In this document: piece by piece, positions 36,923-45,299 of the stretch
How the letters are laid out: each line of letters opens with the position of its first letter
How positions within the stretch are numbered: the stretch's first letter is position 1
Assembly (NCBI GenBank): GCA_904502285.1
Contig: CAJGEC010000001.1
Coordinates: forward strand, 88,860 to 152,859
Source of the DNA: an uncultured Alistipes sp.
GTDB taxonomy: Bacteria; Bacteroidota; Bacteroidia; Bacteroidales; Rikenellaceae
DNA: 64,000 bases
Reading direction: 5' to 3'
Position numbers and translations under genes: made by a program
Notes under the pieces: model-generated
Seen by the model: only the letters and a program-made list of their open reading frames with translations
Told to the model about the DNA's origin: nothing
Databases searched by the model: none

Positions 36923-38251
36923 ATGAAACGAATTAGACTTTTCACAGTATCACTATTCTTGATTGCTTGTGGAGCGACTTCATTATCGGCACAACGTGTC
37001 ATCTATGAGGTTGAGGAGTACACCCCTACTATCTATATGATTGCCGTAGGCGAGACTCTCAAAGAGTATGATCCTGAGACTGCCAGACAAAACGTCATCG
37101 ACGACTTCACAGAGACCAAAAGATGTGGTTTTCAGCAGGCTCACAACCCTCAGTTCATCTTCTCTACGCGTAACAATCGCTTCTCTCTGGGTATTGGAGG
37201 TATGGTAAACCTTCGCACAAGCTTCGATTTCGATGGCGCAATGGGTAATATCGACTTCATACCCTACGATATCCCTATGAGTAAGGGCTATGCCAATCGT
37301 CAGCGTATTATGATGGATGCCTCTACATCGCGAATCTTTGCTAAGGCAATAATCAACAGCGAGAGGCTCGGTAGAATCCAGGTATATACCGACATCGACT
37401 TCCGTGGTGGCGAGCAGTTCTCCTACATCCCTCGCCTAAGGTCGGCATACGTTAGTTTCCTCGGTCTTACCGTTGGTCGTGACGTAACCACCTTCTGCGA
37501 CCTTAACGCAGCCCCTACGACCATCGACTTCCAGGGTCCTAACGCATACAACTTCAACTTCAATGAGATGATTCGCTACGAGCGCAGCTTTGTACGCAAC
37601 CACCTCACCTTTGGAGTAGCAGCGGAGATGCCTTCGGTTGATGGCACTTATGGTGAGAACTTCTCACCTATCTACCAGCGCGTTCCCGATGGTATCGCCT
37701 ACTTGCAATTTAACTGGGGCGAGAATCGCTCAAGCCATATCCGTGCATCGGGTGTCATCCGCGATATGTATCTCCACGACAACATTAACGGCAAGAATAC
37801 TACACAGGTGGGATGGGGCGCACAACTTAGCGGTCACATCAACATCACTCGCTGGGTAGACCTCTATATGAATGGTGTCTATGGTCGTGGCATCACCCCT
37901 TACATTCAGGACCTTGCAGGCGCGCCTTACGACATAACCTACAATCCTAACAATCCTCAGAAGGCTCAGACTATGCCTATGTGGGGCTGGCAGGCAGCAG
38001 CACAAATCAACATCATACCAGGCATTATGTGGGTAGCAGGTGGATACTCAGAGGTACACCTCGAAGAGCATAACGGCATCATCTCAGGCAACCAGTACAA
38101 GCGAGGCCAATATATCTTCGGTAACGCCTTCTGCAACGTAACCCCTAACCTCACCGTAGCCTTGGAGTATCTCTATGGTGGTCGTGACGATATAAGTGGC
38201 ACCAAGAGCAATGCCAACCGCATCAGCATTATGGCTCAATATAACTTCTAA
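36923..38251 (+). CDS. DcaP-like outer-membrane porin
   Basis: A 442-residue exported beta-barrel. The signal peptide (residues 1-23, ending LSAQ) precedes a short N-terminal helical region. Alternating beta strands follow, from FSLGIGGMVNLRTSFDFDG through IQVYTDIDFRGG to the C-terminal strand RISIMAQYNF, which ends in Phe as outer-membrane barrels do. The DAP/NANRQRIMMDASTSR-like segment resembles the DcaP trimeric porin family, which takes up dicarboxylic or negatively charged solutes. It is monocistronic, with a strong terminator behind it. Confidence 0.75.
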   Translation: MKRIRLFTVSLFLIACGATSLSAQRVIYEVEEYTPTIYMIAVGETLKEYDPETARQNVIDDFTETKRCGFQQAHNPQFIFSTRNNRFSLGIGGMVNLRTSFDFDGAMGNIDFIPYDIPMSKGYANRQRIMMDASTSRIFAKAIINSERLGRIQVYTDIDFRGGEQFSYIPRLRSAYVSFLGLTVGRDVTTFCDLNAAPTTIDFQGPNAYNFNFNEMIRYERSFVRNHLTFGVAAEMPSVDGTYGENFSPIYQRVPDGIAYLQFNWGENRSSHIRASGVIRDMYLHDNINGKNTTQVGWGAQLSGHINITRWVDLYMNGVYGRGITPYIQDLAGAPYDITYNPNNPQKAQTMPMWGWQAAAQINIIPGIMWVAGGYSEVHLEEHNGIISGNQYKRGQYIFGNAFCNVTPNLTVALEYLYGGRDDISGTKSNANRISIMAQYNF

Positions 38252-38269
38252 AGCCATAAGTTAAAGATT

Positions 38270-38309
38270 TATGGCAACCTCCCAAAGCGAGAAGGTTGCC
38301 ATATTTTTT
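38270..38309 (+). terminator. Terminator of the porin gene
   Basis: TATGGCAACCT (38270-38280) pairs perfectly with AGGTTGCCATA (38293-38303) around a 12-nt loop, then TTTTTT at 38304-38309. Confidence 0.9.
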
Positions 38310-38310
38310 A

Positions 38311-38318
38311 TATATTTG
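38311..38318 (+). promoter_or_regulatory. Candidate -7 element for the DUF4252 gene
   Basis: TATATTTG matches TAnnTTTG and lies 38 bp before the ATG at 38356. No TTG lies at the right distance upstream, so only half of the consensus is present. Confidence 0.3.
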
Positions 38319-38355
38319 CCACACAATTTACACTGTTAATTGTCGTTATAAGTAT

Positions 38356-38829
38356 ATGAAACACCTCTTACTACTCATAGCTGCATTTCTGCCCACAACA
38401 CTTATGGCAAGTATCCCTGCCATAGAGGATTTGGGCGAGAGGGCCTCTAACCAAGATAATGTCGAGCATACGAGCGTTGGCTCATTTATGCTGAGTATGG
38501 CCTCGTCGTTTGCCGAAAAGGAACAACGCAAGACCTTTAAGATGCTCAACAACATCGAACTTATCGAGTGTCACAACCACAGCTATTGCACCACACTTGA
38601 GAGCGAGGTAAAATCTATAATAAAGAGTCTGAATGCCTCATACATAGGTACTACCACAGACGATAGGAGCCGAAATGTAGTCTATGGTCTTTCTGACGGA
38701 GAGATCATCAACGAGCTTATAATACTGGCCTACGGACACAAAGGGTCTTTCTCCGTAATTGCCATATCTGGCGAGATACCGCACGACCGCTTAGAGGAGA
38801 TTTCCCAGATTCGACAACCTTTGAAATAG
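38356..38829 (+). CDS. DUF4252-like exported protein
   Basis: A 157-residue protein with a signal peptide (MKHLLLLIAAFLPTTLMA), then a small alpha/beta domain ending in GHKGSFSVIAISGEIPHDRLEEISQ (in two parts), the usual DUF4252 C-terminal motif of a strand followed by a helix. Function unknown; members are periplasmic and sometimes lie beside ECF sigma factor genes, but none is present here. The ATG at 38356 is used; a TTG at 38296 lies in the preceding terminator and is rejected. Confidence 0.7.
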   Translation: MKHLLLLIAAFLPTTLMASIPAIEDLGERASNQDNVEHTSVGSFMLSMASSFAEKEQRKTFKMLNNIELIECHNHSYCTTLESEVKSIIKSLNASYIGTTTDDRSRNVVYGLSDGEIINELIILAYGHKGSFSVIAISGEIPHDRLEEISQIRQPLK

Positions 38830-38831
38830 AG

Positions 38832-38870
38832 AAAAAAGAGAGGCTATTCCCTGTGTGGAACAGCCTCTCT
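38832..38870 (-). terminator. Terminator shared by convergent DUF4252 gene and envelope operon
   Basis: AGAGAGGCT (38837-38845) pairs with AGCCTCTCT (38862-38870), and TTCC pairs with GGAA inside, with one mismatch between and the loop CTGTGT. On the minus strand a six-T run follows (38837-38832), so it ends the five-gene minus operon; on the plus strand the T tract is weak. Confidence 0.85.
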
Positions 38871-38892
38871 CTCTATTTATAGTCATCTATCT

Positions 38893-40233
38893 CTACTTAA
38901 CTCGCTTAATAGTAGCCTCACGTACAAGACAACCTGGAACTATACGGTTGCCACCAGTGATTACCTTGAAGGTTGTAGCCTCAAGATATGCATTACCACC
39001 CTCGGCATCCTCATCAGCCTTAGCATCCTTATCGTTAGCCAAAGCCTCAGCATCCTCCATAGCACCAAAGCGGTTATCCCAAATCTTACCCTTCTCAGGG
39101 CGCAAAGAGCCAACCTTTGTGTAGAAGATACGACCCTCAGCATCCTCCTCAGGCATAAGCACGTCATACTCCGACTTGATATTTACACCCTCCTTAAGAC
39201 CGATCTGAACATCTACCGTACCATCCTCGTTGATTCTGTATATAGGCACATTCACCTTGAACTCGTCGTACTGGCGCTGCAACTGAACGATCGACTTATC
39301 AATAGCACGAGTACAAACCTTTAGCATCTGCTCCTCCTTGCTCTGCTCGGCAAAATATTTCGATGACATATTACCTGCACCTGTAGTAGTCTTACCTACA
39401 AACTCAAGGCTATACAATGGGTCGTTGCCAGCAACAGCATTAAATCTATCACGGTTGGCTATACGGTCGCTCTCGCTATAGTTCTCGTCGGCATAAAAGC
39501 GACTGTAAAAATCCCAAAGCAAATCCTCATTCCAAGCAAGACGATAGAGGTATGAAGTGATATTTACCTTAAAGCCATCGATATTCTCAACCATTGAGGC
39601 GGTAGCATCTGTGAGATCCGACACATCTGTACCCAAAATTGCGCCAGCAAGAAGACCTAAGACACGAAGGCCAGTACCTACTCCCTGAGATACTTCGCCA
39701 CGATCAACGAAGGTGATATCGTTCACCAACACATAGGTATTACCGATAAGCTTATCGCCAGCATCTGCTAACTGAGCCTTGCCACGAGTAGACTGCTCTG
39801 CAAGGCGGATATCGAGCTGTGAAGCGTCGTAGAAACCTCGCTCCGAGATAAGATCCATATTGCACAAACCCGTCGCAGCGTCACGGTTAAACCACTTCGA
39901 TACAATACCCTTTGCCGTAGACTCTGCCTCAAAGAATGCTTGGATATCACTCATATTCTGGATATCCTTCTTCTTATTGTCTGCCGCCTTTTTCACCTTC
40001 TTTGCTGAAGACTCGAATGATCGAACCGCAAGGTTATGGTCATTAAATTTATCAGGCACTGGCATAATCATAAATGCCGAATCGATAGCCTCGCCATAAG
40101 GTAGCTGCGAGTGCTTAATCAAAATCGAATACAATGAGCTACGATGATATTGCGACAATGAATCGACTTGTCGCTGAGCCGACAGACTGAACACGAGGAA
40201 CATCGCGCCCAAGATAAGGATTAATCTCTTCAT
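38893..40233 (-). CDS. Exported protein of unknown function, FlgT-like C-terminus (fifth gene of envelope operon)
   Basis: A 446-residue protein with signal peptide MKRLILILGAMFLVFSLSA. A charged helical segment (KKVKKAADNKKKD) at about 70-90 precedes a region with an AGAILGTDVSDLTD stretch. Near the end VDVQIGLKEGVNIKSEYDVLMP (about 352-373, in two parts) resembles the small beta domain that closes FlgT/CsgG-associated proteins. An Ala/Asp-rich insert (residues about 397-416) follows. No named family is recognised; the resemblance is by eye. It is last in the operon, 54 bp behind its neighbour. Confidence 0.7.
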   Translation of the reverse strand: MKRLILILGAMFLVFSLSAQRQVDSLSQYHRSSLYSILIKHSQLPYGEAIDSAFMIMPVPDKFNDHNLAVRSFESSAKKVKKAADNKKKDIQNMSDIQAFFEAESTAKGIVSKWFNRDAATGLCNMDLISERGFYDASQLDIRLAEQSTRGKAQLADAGDKLIGNTYVLVNDITFVDRGEVSQGVGTGLRVLGLLAGAILGTDVSDLTDATASMVENIDGFKVNITSYLYRLAWNEDLLWDFYSRFYADENYSESDRIANRDRFNAVAGNDPLYSLEFVGKTTTGAGNMSSKYFAEQSKEEQMLKVCTRAIDKSIVQLQRQYDEFKVNVPIYRINEDGTVDVQIGLKEGVNIKSEYDVLMPEEDAEGRIFYTKVGSLRPEKGKIWDNRFGAMEDAEALANDKDAKADEDAEGGNAYLEATTFKVITGGNRIVPGCLVREATIKRVK

Positions 40234-40287
40234 AGTAATTATTTAGGTTTGGGTTAGTAGCATTTTGTTCTGTACGATACGAGACTA

Positions 40288-41253
40288 TTAGTGGTGATCC
40301 CACCACATCTCGTAGCTCTGCGTTGGCTGGTTCTGACCGTAGGCAACACCTACTGCCTTCCAAGCATCGATCTCCTTCTCCTTCAATGCGTGCTCCTTCT
40401 CGGCCATCATACGCGACCAAGCAATCTCCTGCTCGGCCTGCTGACGATCATACGCACGCTCGGCGATGACAAACTCCTTGATTTCAGATGCCAAAGCCTC
40501 TGCCTTGTCGTAACAAGTAGAGTATGGTGACACCTCTGCAAGATACTCTCCAGCCTCCATAGCAGCTTCGTAGCTATGACCTGCTGCCCAGATGGTCTTT
40601 GCCTTCTGCAACATCACCAACGACTCATTATCAATCATCTTCTGGTAGATATCTACAGCAGCATCATTAATCCTGTTATAGCCCTCACAAACATCTGGCA
40701 CAACAGAAAGGATATACAACGCCTGCTCGAACTCACCTAACTTAGCCAAAGCCTCGGCGTGCTTGATGTAGTTATTAATCTGCGACTCGTAGTAGGCAAC
40801 AATCTCCTTCGACGCATTTGCGATAAGAGTCTTCATCTCCTGTGATGAAGGCTTAATATTTTTGAACACAGAGACAAAGGCCTTATTTTCGTTCTCACCA
40901 ACGCCACGTGCCGAGATTGTCACTGACTCATATACTCGGCGAGTCTGCATATCAGCTATATAGAATGAGACATCGGCATTCTGGATGATACGTGTTGGAG
41001 CGCCACTAATCACCTCCTTGTCGGTAAGATTCACCGAGCAAGTCAAGAAGAACGAAGCGTGATTATCCGCGCCAAGACCGTTTACCGTTACAATTTGGAG
41101 CAACTTATCCTCCAAGAGCGAATAGGCCATAGGTGATACCTCCGTAGCACTATCAGAGACATACACACCAATAGGGATAGGTCTCTCGTTAGTCTGAGCC
41201 ATAGCACACAACACTGAGGCGAGTGCTACGATTGTTACTAAAAACTTTTTCAT
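40288..41253 (-). CDS. Exported LPP20/CsgG-type-like protein with helical repeat region (fourth gene)
   Basis: A 321-residue protein with signal peptide MKKFLVTIVALASVLCAMAQ. The N-terminal 110 residues form an alpha/beta domain (PIPIGVYVSD, then HASFFLTCSVNLTDK and VSFYIADMQTRRVYES, a TolB/CsgG N-domain-like pattern). The middle (about 165-260) is helical with a TPR-like FEQALYILSVVPDVCEGYNR, and the C-terminus is a charged coiled coil (AEQEIAWSRMMAEKEHALKEK). Function unknown; it probably acts as a periplasmic assembly or scaffold component. It follows the DUF6175-like gene by 11 bp. Confidence 0.7.
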   Translation of the reverse strand: MKKFLVTIVALASVLCAMAQTNERPIPIGVYVSDSATEVSPMAYSLLEDKLLQIVTVNGLGADNHASFFLTCSVNLTDKEVISGAPTRIIQNADVSFYIADMQTRRVYESVTISARGVGENENKAFVSVFKNIKPSSQEMKTLIANASKEIVAYYESQINNYIKHAEALAKLGEFEQALYILSVVPDVCEGYNRINDAAVDIYQKMIDNESLVMLQKAKTIWAAGHSYEAAMEAGEYLAEVSPYSTCYDKAEALASEIKEFVIAERAYDRQQAEQEIAWSRMMAEKEHALKEKEIDAWKAVGVAYGQNQPTQSYEMWWDHH

Positions 41254-41264
41254 ATCTCTACTTT

Positions 41265-42212
41265 TTATTTTTCACCAAGAATAAGCACACAGCGACCAAG
41301 ACCCTGATTCAACACCTTGATATTCTCAATCAAGTATGGCTCGGCACGAAGGTAGCGCACCAAATTACGGATGAAGCGATTCGCATCATTTGCGCGACCA
41401 CGCTCGTCATAGATAGGAATGCGCACCTGGTTGAGTGTCATCTGAGTATCAGACTGATCGGCAACGCTATAGCGGTGACCCTCGGTATTGTCATAGAACC
41501 AGTCGTCGATAATCTCCGAGAGGGCGTAGCCATCGAAATCCGACTCAAGATCCTCACCCCATATATCCGACACACGGATTAGGTAACTCACCTCGCGACC
41601 ATTAGCAAACATATCGTCGAAATGCTCCTGAAGACGGCCAACGAAGCTATCCATATTTGCCATTACAGCCTCTTGAAGCATAACAGCGATATCGACCTGA
41701 TGAGATGGCTCACCTGTACCATTAGCACCAGCAATCTGCTTGTTGGTATAAGAGTCCAAGCCCTGCAAAGTGTAGCGAACGCTCTTCTTTGGGCCAACGG
41801 TCACAACATCCCACGTAACCTGCATAATGATATCGGCACGGGCACGGTTGCGCACCTGGTCGTACATAGACTCTGCCACGCTACCGCCACTTTTACCCTC
41901 TACCAACGAGAGTTCGGCCGATGTTGTGGTAATATCTCGAATAACGCTCTCAAGGTTCTGCAACGGAAAACCACGATCGTTCATCAGGTCGTTGAGCTTC
42001 GAGATGACGTTCAACAAATCGAAATCGTTCTGCAAGGCTGCCACATAGTCGGGTGAATAGACCGTTGTACCCATATTGTCCACCTCGGTAACATAACCCT
42101 TCGACTTGCACCACGCATCACTTGGCACTACCATAATGGTAGGTCTCTTTGCCTGAGCAAAGGCGCTCATTGTTATTATCGCGAATATCGCAACAAGAAA
42201 TAATCTCTTCAT
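41265..42212 (-). CDS. Exported DUF6175-like protein with CsgG/LpoB-like fold (third gene)
   Basis: A 315-residue protein with signal peptide MKRLFLVAIFAIITMSAFAQ. The pattern RPTIMVVPSDAWC, a helix with LNDLMNDRGFPLQNLE, RARADIIMQVTWDV and VRYTLQGLDSYTNKQIAGA follows the strand-helix order of the CsgG/LpoB/TolB N-terminal domain. I read it as the DUF6175 family of Bacteroidota. Its C-terminal half carries NDANRFIRNLVRYLRAEPYLIENI. Function unknown; LpoB-like folds activate or organise envelope machines. It follows the lipoprotein gene by 11 bp. Confidence 0.72.
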   Translation of the reverse strand: MKRLFLVAIFAIITMSAFAQAKRPTIMVVPSDAWCKSKGYVTEVDNMGTTVYSPDYVAALQNDFDLLNVISKLNDLMNDRGFPLQNLESVIRDITTTSAELSLVEGKSGGSVAESMYDQVRNRARADIIMQVTWDVVTVGPKKSVRYTLQGLDSYTNKQIAGANGTGEPSHQVDIAVMLQEAVMANMDSFVGRLQEHFDDMFANGREVSYLIRVSDIWGEDLESDFDGYALSEIIDDWFYDNTEGHRYSVADQSDTQMTLNQVRIPIYDERGRANDANRFIRNLVRYLRAEPYLIENIKVLNQGLGRCVLILGEK

Positions 42213-42223
42213 AGTTGGTTTGG

Positions 42224-42703
42224 TTATTTTATTATATTATTCTCCTTAAGATATTGCTGAAGTTGAGGACGCAACACACGCACAGTGGTAGACATCTTCA
42301 TCTGCTTACCTGTCCAATACTTCTCGTTTGTCTCACGACGACGATCCTCACGGCTTGTAAAATACTTGTAAGAACCTCCATCAGCCAAGAACTGATACAA
42401 GAAATCGGCATACTTCTCCTCGGCATTAACCTCAGTAATCAAAGGACGTGAAAGGTGGGGATTTCCTGGCACCTCTACGCCATAGAGCAAGATATCACGG
42501 ACAGCGTTCTTGTGAGCCTGCTCCAAAGCATCACCACGATAGCGACCCTCACCGTAGGCACGTACCGTAACCGAACCATCACCCTCGGCATTCATAAACT
42601 CGCTTCGAACAGAATAGAAGGCCGTTGTAGTAACCTTCTGTGGGTTACAAGAGGTCATAATCATCACGACTACAACCGCCACATATAGAAATACTCTTTT
42701 CAT
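42224..42703 (-). CDS. LPP20/FlgT-like lipoprotein (second gene)
   Basis: A 159-residue lipoprotein: the signal MKRVFLYVAVVVVMIMTSC places the lipidated Cys at about residue 19, with Asn at +2. The motif SVTVRAYGEGRYRGDALEQ followed by AHKNAVRDIL resembles the LPP20/FlgT N-terminal pattern, where a Gly-rich strand precedes an Ala/Asn-rich helix. The C-terminal part ends in a strand (STTVRVLRPQLQQYL). It is clearly paralogous to the upstream gene product. Lack of Asp after Cys argues against the Bacteroidota surface-export signal, so it is probably periplasm-facing. Confidence 0.75.
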   Translation of the reverse strand: MKRVFLYVAVVVVMIMTSCNPQKVTTTAFYSVRSEFMNAEGDGSVTVRAYGEGRYRGDALEQAHKNAVRDILLYGVEVPGNPHLSRPLITEVNAEEKYADFLYQFLADGGSYKYFTSREDRRRETNEKYWTGKQMKMSTTVRVLRPQLQQYLKENNIIK

Positions 42704-42721
42704 ACTCTCTTCATTTATATA

Positions 42722-43225
42722 TTAGAATCCGCTACCGAGGCTACGCACAATGCCCGCCTCCTCAAGATGCTTGCGAAGCATATCTTTGTTTACCGTAACA
42801 ACTACGCCTACCTTATACTCCTTACCCACTTTGCGAACCTCTGCCGAGCCATCCATAATGGTTGAGACATATCGCATATATGGGCCATCCTCACCAAAGA
42901 AAGCTGCGAAGAAATCGGCCTTAACAGACTCTATGGTTGGGTCAGAAACCAATGCTCGCTGTGACGACGCTGCGGTTGTACCAGTATAACCCCTAAAGAT
43001 AACGCCGTGAACAGCATTCTTACGAGACTGCTCCATTGCTAAATCTGCCTTCTTAGAGTAACTCCACACCTTAACCATTACCATTCCGTCAGACGCCGTC
43101 TTACAATACTCGATATCGTAACGGAACATATCGGTATCTTCATTTAGTTTTTTCTTCTTATCGGCGTATGCTGAGCCACATACCAACATAATCATCGATA
43201 GGATAAGTGCGATTTTTTTCATCAT
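42722..43225 (-). CDS. Exported LPP20/FlgT-like protein (first gene of envelope operon)
   Basis: A 167-residue protein with signal peptide MMKKIALILSMIMLVCGSAYA. The core GMVMVKVWSYSKKADLAMEQ followed by SRKNAVHGVIFRGY aligns with the lipoprotein encoded next, and the two also share the patterns ADFFAAFFGEDGPYMRYV/ADFLYQFLADGGSYKYF and VVVTVNKDMLRKHL/TTVRVLRPQLQQYL, so the pair arose by duplication. Function unknown. The transcript starts about 180 nt upstream at a consensus promoter. ATG 43225 or the adjacent ATG 43222 could be the start. Confidence 0.75.
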   Translation of the reverse strand: MMKKIALILSMIMLVCGSAYADKKKKLNEDTDMFRYDIEYCKTASDGMVMVKVWSYSKKADLAMEQSRKNAVHGVIFRGYTGTTAASSQRALVSDPTIESVKADFFAAFFGEDGPYMRYVSTIMDGSAEVRKVGKEYKVGVVVTVNKDMLRKHLEEAGIVRSLGSGF

Positions 43226-43405
43226 AAGTTTTGGTCGAGTGCCACACAGCCCACACTATGGCTTTATATTAATTTAGATCTACGGAGGACTGATTTACCA
43301 TTTGGTGGTTTCGTATTGCAAGGTATCCAAGAGGTGATATAGTCCTTATTAGCGACACCTCAGACCGAAGCACACCAAAAGCAAAACGTAATCTCTTAAA
43401 CTCTT
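43226..43405 (-). promoter_or_regulatory. Long leader of the five-gene envelope operon
   Basis: About 180 nt between the predicted transcription start and the first ATG, without a plausible gene. GAGGTG (43331-43336) can pair with CACCTC (43356-43361), and weaker pairs (ACCA/TGGT near 43297-43306, AGTG/CACT near 43239-43258) are present. It may be a regulatory 5' UTR; no known RNA class is recognised. Confidence 0.35.
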
Positions 43406-43412
43406 TCTCTCA

Positions 43413-43443
43413 CAAAATTAAAGAGAATTCGCTATAAATCCAA
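43413..43443 (-). promoter_or_regulatory. Promoter of the envelope operon
   Basis: On the minus strand TTG (43443-43441) and TAATTTTG (43420-43413) are separated by 20 nt, a full consensus match. Transcription would start near 43406. The remaining intergenic sequence to 43505 is AT-rich with no gene. Confidence 0.65.
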
Positions 43444-43505
43444 ATAAAAATAGACCTTATTTTAATATATTTCTAAACTAAATATGATATTTTTATTATA
43501 AAGAC

Positions 43506-43534
43506 AAAAAAAATGGGCATTGACAATATATGCC
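43506..43534 (-). terminator. Terminator of the EamA transporter gene
   Basis: On the minus strand GGCAT (43534-43530) pairs with ATGCC (43520-43516) and is followed by eight T residues (43513-43506). The stem is short but the T-run is strong, and it lies 38 bp beyond the stop. Confidence 0.6.
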
Positions 43535-43571
43535 AACACCCTTACACCATACTCTCGCCCAAACCGAGCGA

Positions 43572-44462
43572 CTAAGAGATACTCTGGCGATTGGTCTGCG
43601 CAATTACTAAAATTACTGCTATAATAATTAAGAGCAGACCTGCAACACTTGCCGTATCGAATTGTTCATTGAAGTAGACAACGCCCACAACCACGGCGGT
43701 CAAAGGCTCCATTGATCCGAGTATTGAGGTCATCGTCGAGCCTATGCGCTTGATTGCCAAAATTAGGAAATAGTCGGACAACACAGTACTTACTATGGCC
43801 AACATAGCCAAGTCGCGCCAATCGCTATAATGGTGTATCGATTCGATGCCCGTGGTAAGCAACGCATAGATAAAAAACATTGCTGTACCAAATAATAACA
43901 CATAGAACGTCAGCACAATAGAATCGATACTTGACGCCCTACTTCGCATTACTCCTACAATGTAAGCCGCATAGGTAGCCACCGTGAGCAGAGCCAATAC
44001 CACACCTCGCTTAAAGTCACCCTCCGTATGACCTCCCCAAGCCAGCAGTGACACCCCAATCAAAGATACAATGACCGCTATATAGGTGACTGCCGTTGTT
44101 TTGGTTTTGAAGAGCCAGGACATAGTCAAAGTAACTGCCAAGGGGTATAAAAAGTGAATGGTTGTTGCCACTCCACTCGGTATAAACTCATAACTCTCGA
44201 TTAGCAGAATAGCCGTAAGGGCATACAACAACGAGAGGAGCAATACAACCCCAAGATGCGCCCGTTGTAACTTAAAACTACGCTTGGTGAACAACATAAC
44301 CACAGCGACAGCCACCGAGGCCAATAGGAAGCGATAGCAGAGAATTGTGGGAGAACCAACTCCTCGCAATAGCAATGGGACTGTGAATAGCGGAATAAGG
44401 CCAAACGTGGCAGAAGAGAGTATCGCAAAGACCACACCCGCAACCCTTCGTAACCGTGTCAT
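43572..44462 (-). CDS. EamA/DMT-family transporter
   Basis: A 296-residue inner-membrane protein with ten predicted helices in two EamA repeats. The first begins VFAILSSATFGLIPLF; the second has AAYIVGVMRSRAS and ends with GSMEPLTAVVVGVVYFNEQF, the usual EamA signature before the last helix. Drug/metabolite exporter family, possibly amino acid or purine efflux, substrate unknown. It follows the rubrerythrin gene on the same strand, with a possible hairpin between. Confidence 0.9.
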   Translation of the reverse strand: MTRLRRVAGVVFAILSSATFGLIPLFTVPLLLRGVGSPTILCYRFLLASVAVAVVMLFTKRSFKLQRAHLGVVLLLSLLYALTAILLIESYEFIPSGVATTIHFLYPLAVTLTMSWLFKTKTTAVTYIAVIVSLIGVSLLAWGGHTEGDFKRGVVLALLTVATYAAYIVGVMRSRASSIDSIVLTFYVLLFGTAMFFIYALLTTGIESIHHYSDWRDLAMLAIVSTVLSDYFLILAIKRIGSTMTSILGSMEPLTAVVVGVVYFNEQFDTASVAGLLLIIIAVILVIAQTNRQSIS

Positions 44463-44478
44463 AACCGTTTATAATATG

Positions 44479-44508
44479 GGGGTGTCGCAACCATTATGCA
44501 GACACCCC
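44479..44508. repeat. Inverted repeat between rubrerythrin and EamA genes
   Basis: GGGGTGTC (44479-44486) and GACACCCC (44501-44508) form an 8-bp GC-rich stem with a 14-nt loop. No T-run follows on the minus strand, so it is either a weak terminator behind the rubrerythrin gene or a processing/attenuation hairpin before the EamA start 17 bp downstream. Confidence 0.45.
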
Positions 44509-44530
44509 TCCAAGTTTGAAATTATATGCA

Positions 44531-45112
44531 CTAATAGTTGTCGGCCATCGGCTCAAAATACCTCTGTTCGTGTTCGCACGAAGGGCACAGCTTTGGAGCC
44601 ATTTTAGCCTTAACTATATATCCGCAATTGCGACACTGCCACACTATTTCGCCATCACGACGGAAGAAATCCCCATCAGTTAAACGACTGAGCAGCTTGA
44701 GATAGCGACGCTCGTGCTCCTTCTCTACTTCAGCCACGTGCTTGAACGTAAGAGCAATCTTCTGGAAGCCCTCAGCGTGGGCAGTCTCAGCAAACGAAGC
44801 ATACAATACATCCCACTCCTCGTGCTCTCCCTCAGCTGCCGCAATTAGGTTTTGCTCCGTGGTGCCAATGATGCCAGCTGGGAACGACGCATTGTGTATC
44901 GTAGCCATACCGCCTTCAAGATATTTGAAGAAGCGTTTTGCATGCTCCCTCTCCTGATCGGCCGTAGTATTAAAGACTCCAGCAATCTGTTCGTAGCCAT
45001 CCTTCGAAGCTTGCGACGCAAAGAAGTTATAGCGGTTGCGAGCTTGGCTCTCGCCAGCAAAAGCCTTTAACAAATTCTCCTCGGTAAGAGTACCCTTTAA
45101 TGTGTTTTTCAT
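44531..45112 (-). CDS. rbr: Rubrerythrin
   Basis: A 193-residue cytosolic peroxide reductase of anaerobes. An N-terminal ferritin-like four-helix domain carries the diiron ligands (FAGESQARNRYNFFA, QEREHAKRF, AAAEGEHEEW, VAEVEKEHERRY). A C-terminal rubredoxin domain with WQCRNCGYI (about 159-167) and LCPSCEHEQRYFEP binds one iron. Both metal sites are complete. It fits an anaerobic host. It is divergent from ettA with a 187-bp intergenic region; no clear promoter is seen on the minus strand. Confidence 0.96.
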   Translation of the reverse strand: MKNTLKGTLTEENLLKAFAGESQARNRYNFFASQASKDGYEQIAGVFNTTADQEREHAKRFFKYLEGGMATIHNASFPAGIIGTTEQNLIAAAEGEHEEWDVLYASFAETAHAEGFQKIALTFKHVAEVEKEHERRYLKLLSRLTDGDFFRRDGEIVWQCRNCGYIVKAKMAPKLCPSCEHEQRYFEPMADNY

Positions 45113-45231
45113 ACTATTTTCAAAATTTAGTTACACACCTTCTTCCCTACAAATTAAGAGCCAAAGCACCCACACACTCACCACACAAATAGGCGACAAA
45201 GTGATAAATATTTCGCACACACCTATTTTTA

Positions 45232-45262
45232 TTGTATATCTCGATAATTTTGCCTATATTTG
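45232..45262 (+). promoter_or_regulatory. Promoter of ettA-hisS
   Basis: TTG at 45232-45234 and TATATTTG at 45255-45262 with a 20-nt spacer match the Bacteroidota consensus. The ATG of ettA is at 45300, giving a leader of about 30 nt. Confidence 0.65.
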
Positions 45263-45299
45263 CACGATTCGAAAGAAAAGTATAAAAATCAAATAAATT

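Noticed and set aside
38296..38355. Upstream TTG start for the DUF4252 gene
   Set aside because: This would place the start within the terminator stem of the porin gene and would lose the N-terminal signal peptide position; ATG 38356 is better.
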